A DNA stretch of 64,000 bases from Methylococcus sp. EFPC2. GTDB lineage: Bacteria > Pseudomonadota > Gammaproteobacteria > Methylococcales > Methylococcaceae. The position numbers were made by a program, and so were the translations under genes. The stretch is from positions 1,364,001 to 1,428,000 of the forward strand of contig NZ_CP070491.1 in assembly GCF_016925495.1 (NCBI RefSeq). Reading direction: 5' to 3'. The stretch's first letter is position 1; each line of letters starts with the position of its first letter. Below are positions 32,213-43,908 of the stretch, piece after piece. The notes under the pieces were generated by a model that saw only the letters and a list, made by a program, of their open reading frames with translations, was not told where the DNA came from and searched no databases.

Positions 32213-32988
32213 TTATTTCAGTAAGGTTCCCAGTCGGCTGAAGGCGATACCGCCGTTGCTCCAGTCGAAACTCATCCAGACGAAGAACGCCTTGCCGACC
32301 AGATTGCCCTCGGGCACGGTACCCCAGTAACGGCTGTCGTTGCTGTTGTCCCGGTTGTCACCCATGACGAAGTATTGGCCGGGCGGCACCGTGAATTCGC
32401 CCTGCGGCGAAGGCTGGTTTTCGCGTATGAGTATGTCGTGGGTCACGTTTTCCAGTTCTTCGCTCGACAGCACCGCACCCGTCATGTCTTCGCCTTCTCC
32501 GGTGCCGCGATATTCGCCGAGTACCGTTTGATTGACGGGTTTGCCGTTGACGAAGATCTGCTTGTGATAATAGCCGATGCGGTCTCCCGGCAAGCCGATG
32601 ACGCGCTTGATGTAGTCGACCTTGGGGTCCTTGGGGAAACGGAACACCACGATGTCGCCCCGCGCCGGCTGACCGAGTTCCACGACCTTGTTATTGAGCA
32701 CGGGCAGGCGGATGCCGTAGGTGAACTTGTTGACCAGAATGAAATCGCCGATCAGCAGGGTGGGCATCATGGAACCGGATGGGATGCGGAAGGGCTCCAC
32801 CAGGAATGAGCGCAACAGCATCACGATCAGGATGATGGGGAAAAACGAGCGGGCGTATTCCACCACGACCGGTTCTTGCCGGTCTTCGCCGATATCGGGT
32901 TGAAATCTTAGCCAGAGCGCCCAGGCGCCCCAGATCAGGCCGGTTATGAAGGTGGCGGCGACCAGAAAAAAGGAAAAATCGATGTCCA

Positions 32989-32989
<1 letters not shown>
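32213..32989 (-). CDS. lepB: Signal peptidase I
   Basis: This 258-residue membrane protease removes signal peptides from exported proteins. Two N-terminal helices (residues 5-27 and 46-63) precede the catalytic Ser73 in [11 protein letters not shown] and Lys128 in [14 protein letters not shown]. The C-terminal box [12 protein letters not shown] near residue 210 completes the family set. Its start overlaps the last base of the lepA stop. Confidence 0.96.
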
Positions 32990-34794
<1,805 letters not shown>

Positions 34795-34798
34795 AGTC

Positions 34799-36235
34799 TC
34801 AGTCTTTGGGTTTCAAGGCGAGGAACAGCGTACCACCTCGGCGCTGAACCAGCACCGCCGTGGATTTTCCTTTGGGTAGGGATTTAACAACGGATTCGAA
34901 CTGGGCGGCATCCTTGATGGCCTGGTCCTGCAAACGCAGGATCACATCGCCGCGCCGTATGCCGGCATCGTAAGCCGGACCGGGCTTGACGTCGTGCACC
35001 AGCACGCCGTTTTGCTCGAGCTCCAACTGTTCTTTTTGCTCGGCCGTCAGGTTGGCGATGCTCAATCCCAGCCTATCCACATCATGCGTACCCGGTTCCG
35101 CCGCACTGGCTACAGGCTCTTCGTCCGGCAATGCTCCGATCTTGATCTCGACTTCCTTGACGTTGCCCTGGCGTAGCAACTTGACGCTCGCCGATTCACC
35201 TATCTTGGTGGCGCCTACGATGGGCGGGAGGGAAGCGGAAGTGTCCACTTCGCGCTTGTTGAATTCGATGATGATGTCACCCACCTGGATGCCGGCGGCT
35301 TCGGCCGGACTCTTGGGCAATATTTTCGAAACCAGCGCGCCCTGCGGCTTTTTCATGCCGAACGACTCGGCGAGTTCCCGGGTCACGTCCTGAATCTGCA
35401 CGCCCAACCAACCGCGCGAAACCCGACCTTGAGTCTTGAGCTGATCGGCCACCTTGATCGCGACGTCGATGGGGATCGCAAACGAAAGTCCCATGAAACC
35501 GCCGGTACGGCTGTAAATTTGAGAATTGACGCCGACCACTTCGCCGTCCAGGTTGAATAGCGGGCCGCCCGAATTACCCGGATTGATCGCTACGTCGGTC
35601 TGTATGAACGGCACGTAATTATCGCTGGGCAGGCTGCGCCCCTTGGCGCTCACGATACCGGCGGTTACCGAATGATCGAAACCGAACGGCGAGCCTATAG
35701 CCAATACCCAGGATCCGACCTTGAGATTCTCCGGAGAGCCGAGCTTGACCACCGGAAGATTGCTGGCGTCGATCTTGAGCAAGGCGATGTCGCTGCGCTT
35801 GTCCGAACCGACGACCTTGGCGACCAGTTCGCGACGATCCTGCAAACGAACGACGATTTCGTCGGCATCTTTCACCACATGGTGGTTGGTAATGACGTAG
35901 CCGTCGGCCGAAATGATGAATCCGGATCCTAGGGATTGGACTTCACTGGGCTGTCCATTGCCGTCGCCAGGGCCGCCCTGCCCTCCCGGTCCCTGCTCGC
36001 CGAAATAGTGGCGGAAGAAGTCGTCGAATGGCGTACCTTCCGGTATCTCGATGCCTTCGGGAAGCTGCGGCCGCTCGCTGGCAGCCACTTTCTGCGAGGT
36101 GCTGATGTTGACGACCGCGGTGTTGTTCTTCTCGACCAGCGCGGTGAAATCCGGCAATTCGGCGGCATAGGCGCGGGTTAGCAGCGCGCTTAGGCCCAGG
36201 TACAAGCAAACGGCGAAGCGAAATCTATGTTGCAT
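34799..36235 (-). CDS. mucD: Periplasmic serine protease DegP/MucD
   Basis: This 478-residue S1C protease degrades misfolded envelope proteins. A signal peptide is cleaved after about residue 24 (RAYA-AELP). The catalytic triad is His119 (TNHHVVKD), Asp149 (KRSDIALLK) and Ser222 ([10 protein letters not shown]). Two PDZ domains follow. ATG 36235 is chosen because GGAG lies seven bases upstream, with two further ATGs in frame at 36247 and 36253. Its place after rseC in the sigma-E operon identifies it as the MucD branch. Confidence 0.94.
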   Translation of the reverse strand: MQHRFRFAVCLYLGLSALLTRAYAAELPDFTALVEKNNTAVVNISTSQKVAASERPQLPEGIEIPEGTPFDDFFRHYFGEQGPGGQGGPGDGNGQPSEVQSLGSGFIISADGYVITNHHVVKDADEIVVRLQDRRELVAKVVGSDKRSDIALLKIDASNLPVVKLGSPENLKVGSWVLAIGSPFGFDHSVTAGIVSAKGRSLPSDNYVPFIQTDVAINPGNSGGPLFNLDGEVVGVNSQIYSRTGGFMGLSFAIPIDVAIKVADQLKTQGRVSRGWLGVQIQDVTRELAESFGMKKPQGALVSKILPKSPAEAAGIQVGDIIIEFNKREVDTSASLPPIVGATKIGESASVKLLRQGNVKEVEIKIGALPDEEPVASAAEPGTHDVDRLGLSIANLTAEQKEQLELEQNGVLVHDVKPGPAYDAGIRRGDVILRLQDQAIKDAAQFESVVKSLPKGKSTAVLVQRRGGTLFLALKPKD

Positions 36236-36284
36236 GACGAACTCCATGGTCATGTGAGATCCAGAGGAAAAATTACGAGGGGGA

Positions 36285-36704
36285 TTAATTAATTTTGCGC
36301 AGTATTACGGGGCGCAGGTCAACGCTATCGGTGTGGGAGAAAGTCCTGAAGACCAATAGGTAAAGAACCAGGCCTGCCAGGCCGGCCAAAGCCACGAACG
36401 GGTCGGTGGCTCCGGCGATTTTCCCCATAAGCGCGCCGGCGATTAAGGCCAGCAGCGGTAACAGATAAATTCTGGCGGAGGCGAGCACCAAAGCGCTTTC
36501 GCGGATGCCGACGACCACCTTGTCTCCAACCTGAAGCGGTTGCCCGGTGAACACGGGGATGCGGACGGTTTTTGCGGCAAACAAACCCGCCGTTACCGAG
36601 CTTGCGCAGGTTTGCTGGCAACCCGAGCAGGCGGATTTACGCTGCTTTTCGATCCAGACGCGACCGTTTTCCACGGACGCCACCCAGGCTTCTTCTTCGA
36701 TCAT
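36285..36704 (-). CDS. rseC: RseC/MucC family sigma-E modulator
   Basis: This 139-residue inner-membrane protein has a cytoplasmic Cys cluster (CSGCQQTCASS, residues 24-34), a short beta-rich segment, and two adjacent membrane helices (VLASARIYLLPLLALIAGALMG and FVALAGLAGLVLYLLVF). RseC also functions in reducing SoxR in some bacteria. It overlaps rseB by four bases. Confidence 0.92.
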   Translation of the reverse strand: MIEEEAWVASVENGRVWIEKQRKSACSGCQQTCASSVTAGLFAAKTVRIPVFTGQPLQVGDKVVVGIRESALVLASARIYLLPLLALIAGALMGKIAGATDPFVALAGLAGLVLYLLVFRTFSHTDSVDLRPVILRKIN

Positions 36705-37702
36705 CGATTTGCTGCGTCTTGTTGCCGGATGCCGTTGGCGATTGCCTGGACGGTTTTGGACGGCACTTCACCCATCACGGTGATCAGGTTTCCGTCCAGT
36801 TTGCGCGTATAGGCGTTGATTGCCCCAACCTTGCGCGGTTGGGAGATAAATATATCCTGCATCAACTGGTCGATATAGATCGAAACCGAAGATAATCCGT
36901 CGCCGAGCAAGATATGATCGATGGCGCGATTGTCTGAACCACGCTTGAGGCGGGTATACGCGATCAGCCTAAAACCCTCCGGCACACCATCGAACGTCCA
37001 CTTCAGTGTGTCAGCAGAGAGGCTCTCATGCCGTTTGACCAGCCAACTCTCATCATAACGCGTCGTCGGCGCCAAATCGGCTTTAGGTATCGAGGCTTCG
37101 ATGGACAAGGTATTGAACTGCATTTCTTCGAGTATCTGGCCATTTTCGTCCCGAAGCTCGAACTTGAGCGGCAGCTTGGACTCCTCATCGACCCATATAT
37201 TCCGCCCATAGCGAAAATCGTCCAGGGGACGTATCTTGATCTTGCGGGCTCGGCGCTGCGCAATAGTCTCGGACTCTCCAAGCTCAAGCGCATAGCTTAC
37301 GGACAAACCCCTGAGATCTTCGGGAAGCTCCAAAAGGAAAGATCGCTGGGCCGGTTTATGGTCAACCGACAAAGAATGGGAGTCGGGAAAATAACAGGTG
37401 ACTTTTTCCGGTTCGCGCACGATTTCACGCAGCGGGGAATTAACCGACAGCAGCCGCTCGTATTCCTCTCCGTCGATGACGCTATGTACCACCTGTAGAT
37501 TTTCCAGGTGGTTATCCTTGATGTAGGACACCATCCCGCGATAATTCAGCTGCGCCTTGGCGCGCTGGGCCGCCATCAGCCAGCTATTCGCATCCCCCTG
37601 TTTTTCCTCTGCCGCCGCGCTGGAAATCGTCAAAACCATGAGGAATGCAAGGAAAATCCGACGCCCCATCGTATTTTGCCAATCGAACACTATTCCTCTC
37701 AT
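36701..37702 (-). CDS. rseB: RseB/MucB periplasmic regulator of sigma-E
   Basis: This 333-residue periplasmic protein protects RseA from proteolysis and senses mislocalised lipoproteins or LPS. The signal sequence is MGRRIFLAFLMVLTISSAAA. The MucB/RseB domains follow (ANSWLMAAQRAKAQLNYRGMVSYIK, DGLSSVSIYIDQ near 275, and the C-terminal GAINAYTRKLDGNLITVMGEVP). Start is uncertain: ATG 37702 directly follows the rseA stop and gives an 11-residue longer leader, while ATG 37669 gives a typical signal peptide. Confidence 0.92.
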   Translation of the reverse strand: MRGIVFDWQNTMGRRIFLAFLMVLTISSAAAEEKQGDANSWLMAAQRAKAQLNYRGMVSYIKDNHLENLQVVHSVIDGEEYERLLSVNSPLREIVREPEKVTCYFPDSHSLSVDHKPAQRSFLLELPEDLRGLSVSYALELGESETIAQRRARKIKIRPLDDFRYGRNIWVDEESKLPLKFELRDENGQILEEMQFNTLSIEASIPKADLAPTTRYDESWLVKRHESLSADTLKWTFDGVPEGFRLIAYTRLKRGSDNRAIDHILLGDGLSSVSIYIDQLMQDIFISQPRKVGAINAYTRKLDGNLITVMGEVPSKTVQAIANGIRQQDAANR

Positions 37703-37703
37703 G

Positions 37704-38261
37704 CTAACGTTCGGCGCGCACGCTTACCAAGCGGACGTGCGGCAACATGCCCGCCGCACCGGACATCGCGGCGGTTTCGTTGTGCGCACGGAGATAATCG
37801 TTGAATTGGGCATCGGCAAGGCTTTCCGGAGAACGGGCATCCGGAGTATGGGCCGCATCGTCGTATGGGGCGTTCCTGGCTTCCAGGGGCGTCAGGCCTT
37901 GTGCATTTTCATGTATAGAGTAACCGACCAGCACGGCCACCGACGCGAGTGAAGCCGCCAAGGCCAAGGTCACTATTCGATGCTTCCAAGCGTGATCCGC
38001 GGATCTCTTGCGTGGAAATGCCGCCACCAGTGGTTCGACCGAAACGGCATCGCGGACACGCTTTGCGAAATCGTCGTCCGCCAAGACGAGGCTTTCGCGA
38101 TTGCGCATGACCTCGGCTATCAAATGGTAGCGCGCCCATGCCGCTGTAAGTCCCTCATCGTTTTCGATGCGCCGGATCAACTCGGGGTTGTTCTGCGCAC
38201 TCAACTCGGAATCCATCAGCATGGAAATACGTTGTTTCAATTCCATCTCATCGTATGACAT
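37704..38261 (-). CDS. rseA: Anti-sigma-E factor RseA
   Basis: This 185-residue single-span protein has the cytoplasmic sigma-binding domain at residues 1-90 (starting MELKQRISMLMDSELSAQNNPELIRRIENDEGLTAAWARYHLI), a membrane helix at about 100-118 (IVTLALAASLASVAVLVGYSI) and a short periplasmic tail. It holds RpoE inactive until cut by DegS and RseP. It follows rpoE by 13 bases. Confidence 0.92.
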   Translation of the reverse strand: MSYDEMELKQRISMLMDSELSAQNNPELIRRIENDEGLTAAWARYHLIAEVMRNRESLVLADDDFAKRVRDAVSVEPLVAAFPRKRSADHAWKHRIVTLALAASLASVAVLVGYSIHENAQGLTPLEARNAPYDDAAHTPDARSPESLADAQFNDYLRAHNETAAMSGAAGMLPHVRLVSVRAER

Positions 38262-38274
38262 CGCAGCTCCCCGC

Positions 38275-38856
38275 CTACCCCAAAACCGTGTTCATTTTCT
38301 TATCAATCGCCTCGCGCGCCCGGAAAATGCGGGAACGCACCGTGCCCACCGGACAATTCATCACTTGAGCGATTTCTTCGTAGCTGAGCCCATCCAACTC
38401 GCGCAAGGTGATCGCCGTTCTCAGTTCATCGGGCAACTCATCCACTGCCAGTTGTATGACCCCCGCCAACTCTTCGCTCAGCAGCACACCTTCCGGTGTC
38501 TCCTGATCCCTGAGACCCGTGGCACTTTCGAATTGTTCCGCAGCGTCCAATTCAATATCGTCATCCGTAGGGCGACGGGCACGGGAAGCGAGGTGGTTTT
38601 TAGCCGTGTTGATGGCTATCCGATATATCCAGGTATAAAAGGCACTGTCCCCACGGAATCCCGGCAGGGCGCGATACACCTTGATGAAGGTCTCTTGGGC
38701 GACATCCTGCGACTCGTGGGGGTCGCGAATATAGCGGTTGATGAGTTGCACGATCCTATGCTGGTACTTGAGCACCAACAGATCGAAAGCCTTCCTGTCC
38801 CCCGCCTGAACCCGTCTGACCAGTTCTTCATCGACCGGTTCCGTCATCGTGCTCAT
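38275..38856 (-). CDS. rpoE: RNA polymerase sigma-E factor
   Basis: This 193-residue extracytoplasmic-function sigma factor has region 2 (FDLLVLKYQHRIVQLINRYIRDPHESQDVAQETFIKVYRAL) and region 4 (LRTAITLRELDGLSYEEIAQVMNCPVGTVRSRIFRAREAI). It leads the envelope-stress operon rpoE-rseA-rseB-rseC-mucD and is divergent to nadB, the arrangement seen in many gammaproteobacteria. I could not pick a convincing sigma-E autoregulatory promoter in the 218-base gap. Confidence 0.95.
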   Translation of the reverse strand: MSTMTEPVDEELVRRVQAGDRKAFDLLVLKYQHRIVQLINRYIRDPHESQDVAQETFIKVYRALPGFRGDSAFYTWIYRIAINTAKNHLASRARRPTDDDIELDAAEQFESATGLRDQETPEGVLLSEELAGVIQLAVDELPDELRTAITLRELDGLSYEEIAQVMNCPVGTVRSRIFRAREAIDKKMNTVLG

Positions 38857-39075
38857 GAAACCCGGATTTGCTCCGACAGGCTCACTGATACCAGCGACCT
38901 AGCGCAATCATAGGGGCGGGTCTTTACCTGCATATAGAAGTTGGGAAATGGCGGGTGTGGGGTCGGCGAAAAGGAGGTTTTGCCGCGTTACGCATTATCG
39001 TATTTTTACCAGTGTCGTTCAATGTCGTGCGGTTTTCTTGTAGCATGGAAAATCTAAGCACAAACGTCCCCCGCC

Positions 39076-40677
39076 TTGAACACGACACCTGTATTCGATG
39101 TATTAGTAATCGGTAGCGGCGCAGCCGGCCTGAGTCTCGCGCTACGACTCGCGGATAAAGCCAGCGTCGCTGTACTCTCCAAAGTTACGCTTGCCGAAGG
39201 CAATACGCTTTATGCCCAGGGAGGCATATCGGCAGTCCTGGATGCCAACGATACCTTGGAGTCGCATATCCAGGACACCCTGATCTCGGGCGCCGGCCTG
39301 TGCGACCCGGATATCGTCCGTCTGGTCGTTTCCCAAGGCAAGGAGTGCATAGACTGGCTACTGGATCGCGGGGTTCCTTTCACGGAGGAAATTTCCGAGG
39401 ACGGAACCGTCCACCTGCACTTGACACGCGAAGGCGGCCACACGCATCGCCGGGTCGTGCATGCCGCCGATGCGACGGGACGTGCCATCGAGAACTCGCT
39501 GGAAAAACATGCGCGGCGGCACCCGAATATCCACCTATTCGAGCATCACAACGTCATCGACCTGATCACCGGCAAAAAACTCGGCCGCGATGACCCGCGC
39601 GTCCTCGGTGCCTATGTGCTCGATACCAGCGAACATCGCGTCAAGGTGTTTCGCGCTCGGGTCGTCGTGCTCGCCACCGGCGGCGCCAGCAAAGCCTATC
39701 TCTACACCAGCAATCCCGACGTATCGACCGGGGACGGTATTGCTATCGCGTGGCGGGCAGGGGCCCGGGTTGCCAACCTGGAATTCATCCAGTTTCACCC
39801 TACCTGCTTATACCACCCTCACGCGCGCTCCTATCTTATTTCCGAAGCGGTTCGAGGGGAAGGCGGGCGATTGCTCCTGCCGGACGGCCAGCCCTTCATG
39901 CACAAATTCGATCCGCGCCTAGAGTTGGCTCCACGCGATATTGTTGCGCGAGCCATAGACCACGAAATCAAGCGCCTGGGCATCGATTGCGTCTATCTCG
40001 ACATCAGCCACAAGCCTGCGGACTTCATTACCGGCCATTTCCCGACCATACACGCGCGCTGCCTGGAATTCGGCATAGACATCACCCGCCAGCCCATACC
40101 CGTGGTACCCGCTGCGCATTACACCTGCGGCGGGGTAGTGACCGATCGCGCGGCGCGCACCGACATGTCCGGTCTTTACGCCATCGGCGAAGTGTCGTGT
40201 ACGGGGCTGCATGGCGCCAACCGCATGGCCAGCAACTCTCTGCTCGAATGCCTGGTTTTTGCCAGGCAGGCCGCTGAAGACATACTGCGGATATTGCCCG
40301 AAACGCCCAAACCGCCGGAACTGCCCGAATGGGACGAATCCAAGGTCAGCGACTCGGACGAGGAAGTCGTGGTCTCTCACAATTGGGACGAGATCCGCCG
40401 CTTCATGTGGGACTACGTCGGGATCGTGCGCAGCGACAAACGACTGGAACGCGCTCGCCACCGGGTGGATTTGTTGAAACAGGAAATCGCCGAATATTAC
40501 GGTAATTTCCGTGTCACCAGCGATCTTTTGGAATTGCGCAACCTGGTGATCGTAGCCGAGCTGATCATCCGTTCAGCCCAAGCTCGTAAGGAAAGTCGAG
40601 GCTTGCATTTTACCCTCGACTACCCCCATGCGGACGAGACTCGCCTCCCGGAAAACACCGTACTGAGCCCTCCGTAA
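39076..40677 (+). CDS. nadB: L-aspartate oxidase, TTG start
   Basis: This 533-residue flavoenzyme oxidises aspartate to iminoaspartate for NAD synthesis. FAD motif [19 protein letters not shown] is at residue 8, [11 protein letters not shown] near 47, and the active-site strip [18 protein letters not shown] near 118-135. [17 protein letters not shown] is near 378. The frame must start at the TTG at 39076, since an in-frame TAA lies at 39055-39057 and no ATG or GTG occurs before the conserved fold. No Shine-Dalgarno sequence is visible before it. Confidence 0.95.
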   Translation: MNTTPVFDVLVIGSGAAGLSLALRLADKASVAVLSKVTLAEGNTLYAQGGISAVLDANDTLESHIQDTLISGAGLCDPDIVRLVVSQGKECIDWLLDRGVPFTEEISEDGTVHLHLTREGGHTHRRVVHAADATGRAIENSLEKHARRHPNIHLFEHHNVIDLITGKKLGRDDPRVLGAYVLDTSEHRVKVFRARVVVLATGGASKAYLYTSNPDVSTGDGIAIAWRAGARVANLEFIQFHPTCLYHPHARSYLISEAVRGEGGRLLLPDGQPFMHKFDPRLELAPRDIVARAIDHEIKRLGIDCVYLDISHKPADFITGHFPTIHARCLEFGIDITRQPIPVVPAAHYTCGGVVTDRAARTDMSGLYAIGEVSCTGLHGANRMASNSLLECLVFARQAAEDILRILPETPKPPELPEWDESKVSDSDEEVVVSHNWDEIRRFMWDYVGIVRSDKRLERARHRVDLLKQEIAEYYGNFRVTSDLLELRNLVIVAELIIRSAQARKESRGLHFTLDYPHADETRLPENTVLSPP

Positions 40678-40682
40678 CGAAC

Positions 40683-40710
40683 CCGGGGGCGGCCAGCGCG
40701 CCGCCCCCGG
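40683..40710. terminator. Convergent hairpin between nadB and the TPR lipoprotein gene
   Basis: CCGGGGGCGGC (40683-40693) pairs exactly with GCCGCCCCCGG (40700-40710) around a six-base loop. Both flanking genes end toward it. There is no long T run on either side, so efficiency is uncertain. Confidence 0.65.
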
Positions 40711-40735
40711 TCCCTACATCGAGAGACAGCCGCCA

Positions 40736-43120
40736 TTAAAGCGACTTAAGGACCGCCTTCGCTTCCTCTATCCCGCTAAACGGTTTGCCTGGCTCGAGGG
40801 CCTTGCTCAGATGCTCCTTGGCCTGAACCGGATCGCCCTTCTTGTAATACGCCATGCCCAGGTGATACCGGAAAATGGGTTCCTTGTCGTTTTTGGCCAC
40901 GGCTTTGCCCAAGAGCTCCACCGCCTTGGCGAAATCACCGGTCTGATATCCGATCCAGCCCAAGGTATCGAGAAAGGCGGGCTCCTCCGATCCCTGCAAG
41001 CGCTGCCCCAATTCCTGAGCCCGCTTCAGATTCGCCGCATTGGATGCGTCCAGACTGAGCAAGCTGGCGAGATTGTTGATGACCAGCAGATTGTCGGGAG
41101 CCTTGGCCAGGAGAGTTTCGTAGCGTTTGACCGCACCGGCCTGATCCTTGTTGGCCTCCTGCAGACGGGCGATGCTCATCAGCAAATTGCCGTCGTCTGG
41201 GAATACTTTCAACGCCTCTTCATATACCGCGATGGCATCCCCCAGCTTGCCTTTCTGCTCATAAACGGCGGCCAGGTTGGCATACGGCAAGGGCCAGCGC
41301 GGACTGACCTCGATCGCCTGTCGGAGTTCCTTGATCGCCTCGTCCGCTTGCTTGCGGTTGACATAATAAAGAGCGAGCAACTGATGAGCCGTCGGATGTT
41401 TGGGGCGATCGGCAAGCACCTTCTTCAGACGGGCTAGCGCCTTGTCGGCCTGATCGGTTTGCAGATAGATGCCGATGATCGCCTTGAGTGCCTCATAATC
41501 GTTCTCCGACTTGGCCAAACTCGCCTCGAACTCCGCCAACGCGGCGTCGTATTTCTTCTGCGTTTGATAAAGGTTGCCGAGCCGGAAAGGACCGACCAGC
41601 GAATTGGGAAAATCGGTCTTGATCTGGCGAAGCACCGTTTCCAATTCGTCGGGTCTGTTCAGAAGGGCCAGCAAATCGGCCTTGAGATTCAGCGCTTCCA
41701 GGTCCTTGGGTTTCAGCTTCAAATAGTCTTCGGCCTTATCCAGGGCCAACGGGAGGTTCTTCTGCTGTACCAGAAATTCGACCAAACGCTTGCGCACAGC
41801 GAAATCGTCCGGTTTGCTCAGCACGGCCTTTTCCAGGCTTTCCTGCGCCAGCGCCGGCTTTCCGTCCAATAGGTTGGCGGCGGCGAGCAGGGTCATGACC
41901 TCAGTATTTTCGGGTTGATCTTTCAAGATCGAGCGAAACGAAGCGATGGCCTTTTGCGCATCCTTGGCCGCCAACGCGAGCTTGCCTTGCAGCAATAGCG
42001 CATCGATATCCTTGGGATTGTCCTTCAGGATTTCTTCGACGAGCGTGCTCGCCTCCCCCTGCCGGTTTTTCCCCGCCAACAGCGACGCCAAGCGGTTCTT
42101 AGCCTTGAGCACATCGGCGGGATTTTCGTCCTTTTCCACCATGCCGCGATAAATCGCCTCGGCCTTATCGGCCTGATTCAGCTTTTCATGCAACTGAGCC
42201 AAACCCAAACGCAAGATGACGTTGTCGGGGTAGTCTGCGACCGCTTTGCTCAACTCCGCGATTGCTTGATCGGGCTTACGATTCTTGAGCAAAAATTCCA
42301 CCAATACGCCATAACGGCGGCTGTCCTTGGGATCGGCCGCGATCGCTTCGTGCAGAACTTGCTCGGCTTCATCGAAGCGCTTGAGCTGGACGTAAAGCTG
42401 CGCCAGCGTAGCGCGGTGTTCGAGACTTCCCGGCTCCGCGGCGACGAGTCGCTTGAGTATGTCTTCCGACTCTTTCGGTTTGTTGAGCTGTAAGCTGAGT
42501 TTGGCGAGCGCCAGCATCAGCGGCGGATTTCCCGGATTGCTCGCCAAGCCCTGTTGCAGCGTACGTTCGACCGTGGCCACATCGTTCTTTTGGCCGTACA
42601 ACATGGCCAACACCAGGTAGGCATCGGCGCGCGTCGGCTGATCGGTGATGACGGAATTCAATTCGGCGATGGCCGCAGATGCATCACCCTTGGCATTGGC
42701 CAGTGCAGCCCTGAGCAGACGAGCCTCGATGTCGGCTGGCCGTACTTGTAGTATCGCCGCGACCAACTCCTCGGCCTTGGCTTGATCCTTGGCCAGAAGA
42801 TAGAACTTGGCCAGCTTGATCTTGGCATCCACATCACTGGGATCGAGTTCGACGGCTTTGCTGTAATTACCGAAGGCCTCGCGCCAATTTTGCTTGGACT
42901 CCTCTATCTGACCAAGATAGAAATACGGTTTGGCGGTTTTGGGGTCGATCTGCAGCACATTTTTGAATTCGACCTTGGCTTTGTCGAAATTCTTTTCCTC
43001 GAAATATTGCTTGCCCCGAGCGAGATAGCTGGCCTTGCGCTCTTCCGCGCCGCCGCAGGCAGTCAACGCCCCGCCGAGCAGCGCGGATGCCAGCAACGCC
43101 GTCAAGATACGGTTCAGCAT
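40736..43120 (-). CDS. Large TPR-repeat lipoprotein (PrsT-like)
   Basis: This 794-residue protein has a lipoprotein signal with Cys22 in GGALTACGG and then consecutive tetratricopeptide repeats to the C-terminus (the first, ARGKQYFEEKNFDKAKVEFKNVL, starts near residue 34). GGAG precedes the ATG. The length and layout resemble PrsT lipoproteins of PEP-CTERM/exosortase exopolysaccharide systems. No other gene of such a system is near, so PrsT is only a likely label. It would be anchored in a membrane as a scaffold for polysaccharide or outer-membrane machinery. Confidence 0.8.
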   Translation of the reverse strand: MLNRILTALLASALLGGALTACGGAEERKASYLARGKQYFEEKNFDKAKVEFKNVLQIDPKTAKPYFYLGQIEESKQNWREAFGNYSKAVELDPSDVDAKIKLAKFYLLAKDQAKAEELVAAILQVRPADIEARLLRAALANAKGDASAAIAELNSVITDQPTRADAYLVLAMLYGQKNDVATVERTLQQGLASNPGNPPLMLALAKLSLQLNKPKESEDILKRLVAAEPGSLEHRATLAQLYVQLKRFDEAEQVLHEAIAADPKDSRRYGVLVEFLLKNRKPDQAIAELSKAVADYPDNVILRLGLAQLHEKLNQADKAEAIYRGMVEKDENPADVLKAKNRLASLLAGKNRQGEASTLVEEILKDNPKDIDALLLQGKLALAAKDAQKAIASFRSILKDQPENTEVMTLLAAANLLDGKPALAQESLEKAVLSKPDDFAVRKRLVEFLVQQKNLPLALDKAEDYLKLKPKDLEALNLKADLLALLNRPDELETVLRQIKTDFPNSLVGPFRLGNLYQTQKKYDAALAEFEASLAKSENDYEALKAIIGIYLQTDQADKALARLKKVLADRPKHPTAHQLLALYYVNRKQADEAIKELRQAIEVSPRWPLPYANLAAVYEQKGKLGDAIAVYEEALKVFPDDGNLLMSIARLQEANKDQAGAVKRYETLLAKAPDNLLVINNLASLLSLDASNAANLKRAQELGQRLQGSEEPAFLDTLGWIGYQTGDFAKAVELLGKAVAKNDKEPIFRYHLGMAYYKKGDPVQAKEHLSKALEPGKPFSGIEEAKAVLKSL

Positions 43121-43272
43121 TTAATTAACTCCATGTCGAATAGTTAATGAACATTTAGTTCTGTCGATTCGGCGACGAACCCCGCCGAGCGATCCGGCCA
43201 TGTTAACCGACGAATCTTACAATTGTCCCCACCCATACCCCGCGGCGAGCAAAGCGAACAAGATTCGCGGGG

Positions 43273-43545
43273 TCAAGACGCACCCTGGAGCAAATCATCG
43301 AGTCGGCCGGCGCGCTCCAATGCGACCAGATCGTCGAAGCCGCCCACATGGTAATCGTCGATATAGATTTGCGGCACCGTCCGGCGACGGGTCTTTTCCA
43401 TCATCTCCTGCCGCTTTTGAGGCTCCAGATCTACGCGTATCTTGTCGATCTGCTCGATGCCCTTGGTGCGCAACAGCTTTTCCGCCGCGACGCAAAACGG
43501 ACAAACCGCCGTACTGTACATCTTGATTTTAGGCATGGCGCTCAT
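43273..43545 (-). CDS. grxC: Glutaredoxin 3
   Basis: This 90-residue thiol-disulfide oxidoreductase has the active site CPFC at residues 16-19 in YSTAVCPFCVAAEKLL, the cis-Pro loop TVPQIYIDDYHVGGFDDL near 62-79, and a normal glutaredoxin length. ATG 43545 overlaps the stop of the upstream small gene (ATGA), which supports this start over ATG 43536. Confidence 0.93.
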   Translation of the reverse strand: MSAMPKIKMYSTAVCPFCVAAEKLLRTKGIEQIDKIRVDLEPQKRQEMMEKTRRRTVPQIYIDDYHVGGFDDLVALERAGRLDDLLQGAS

Positions 43546-43760
43546 TCCCCGGCACAGTTCGACGGAACGCCCAGCCTCTTGAGGAAAAACTCCAGGGGGC
43601 AGAAACGGGAAAAGCCGCTTTGAAAAAGATTCGCGCCCACGAAAGCGGTGAACCAAAGCCAATTTTCGTTGACGAAAAGTGGGCTGGCAGACACGCCGAG
43701 AGCCAAGGAAAACAAAACGAAAAAACCAGCGACTATGCGTACTAAACGCTCGGTAGTCAT
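43542..43760 (-). CDS. DUF2892 (YgaP-type) membrane protein
   Basis: This 72-residue protein has two hydrophobic helices (LVRIVAGFFVLFSLALGVSA and WLWFTAFVGANLFQSGF) and the family ending with a Cys pair (FCPLEFFLKRLGV, SNCAGE). DUF2892 proteins often accompany rhodanese or redox proteins, and here it overlaps grxC by four bases, so a shared redox role is likely. ATG 43760 is used; the longer open frame to 43925 runs into tolC-side sequence and is not family-like. Confidence 0.85.
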   Translation of the reverse strand: MTTERLVRIVAGFFVLFSLALGVSASPLFVNENWLWFTAFVGANLFQSGFSRFCPLEFFLKRLGVPSNCAGE

Positions 43761-43908
43761 GTAGCCCCCGCAAATTGAAAAGCAAGACCCAGCCAATATC
43801 CATGCATCTGACAGGATAATCAAGACGGAGCCGACTCGCCGGTGGGGCGGCGAGCAATAAACACAGACGGCGTGTACTTTGCTTCCCTGCCTATTCAACA
43901 GGCAGCTT

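Noticed and set aside
38857-39075. Sigma-E autoregulatory promoter before rpoE
   Set aside because: CAACTT occurs about 80 bases upstream, but no properly spaced -10 of the sigma-E type could be identified.
43238-43272. Terminator after grxC
   Set aside because: CCCCGCG pairs with CGCGGGG directly after the grxC stop, but the loop is over 20 bases and there is no T run, so it is not listed as a feature.
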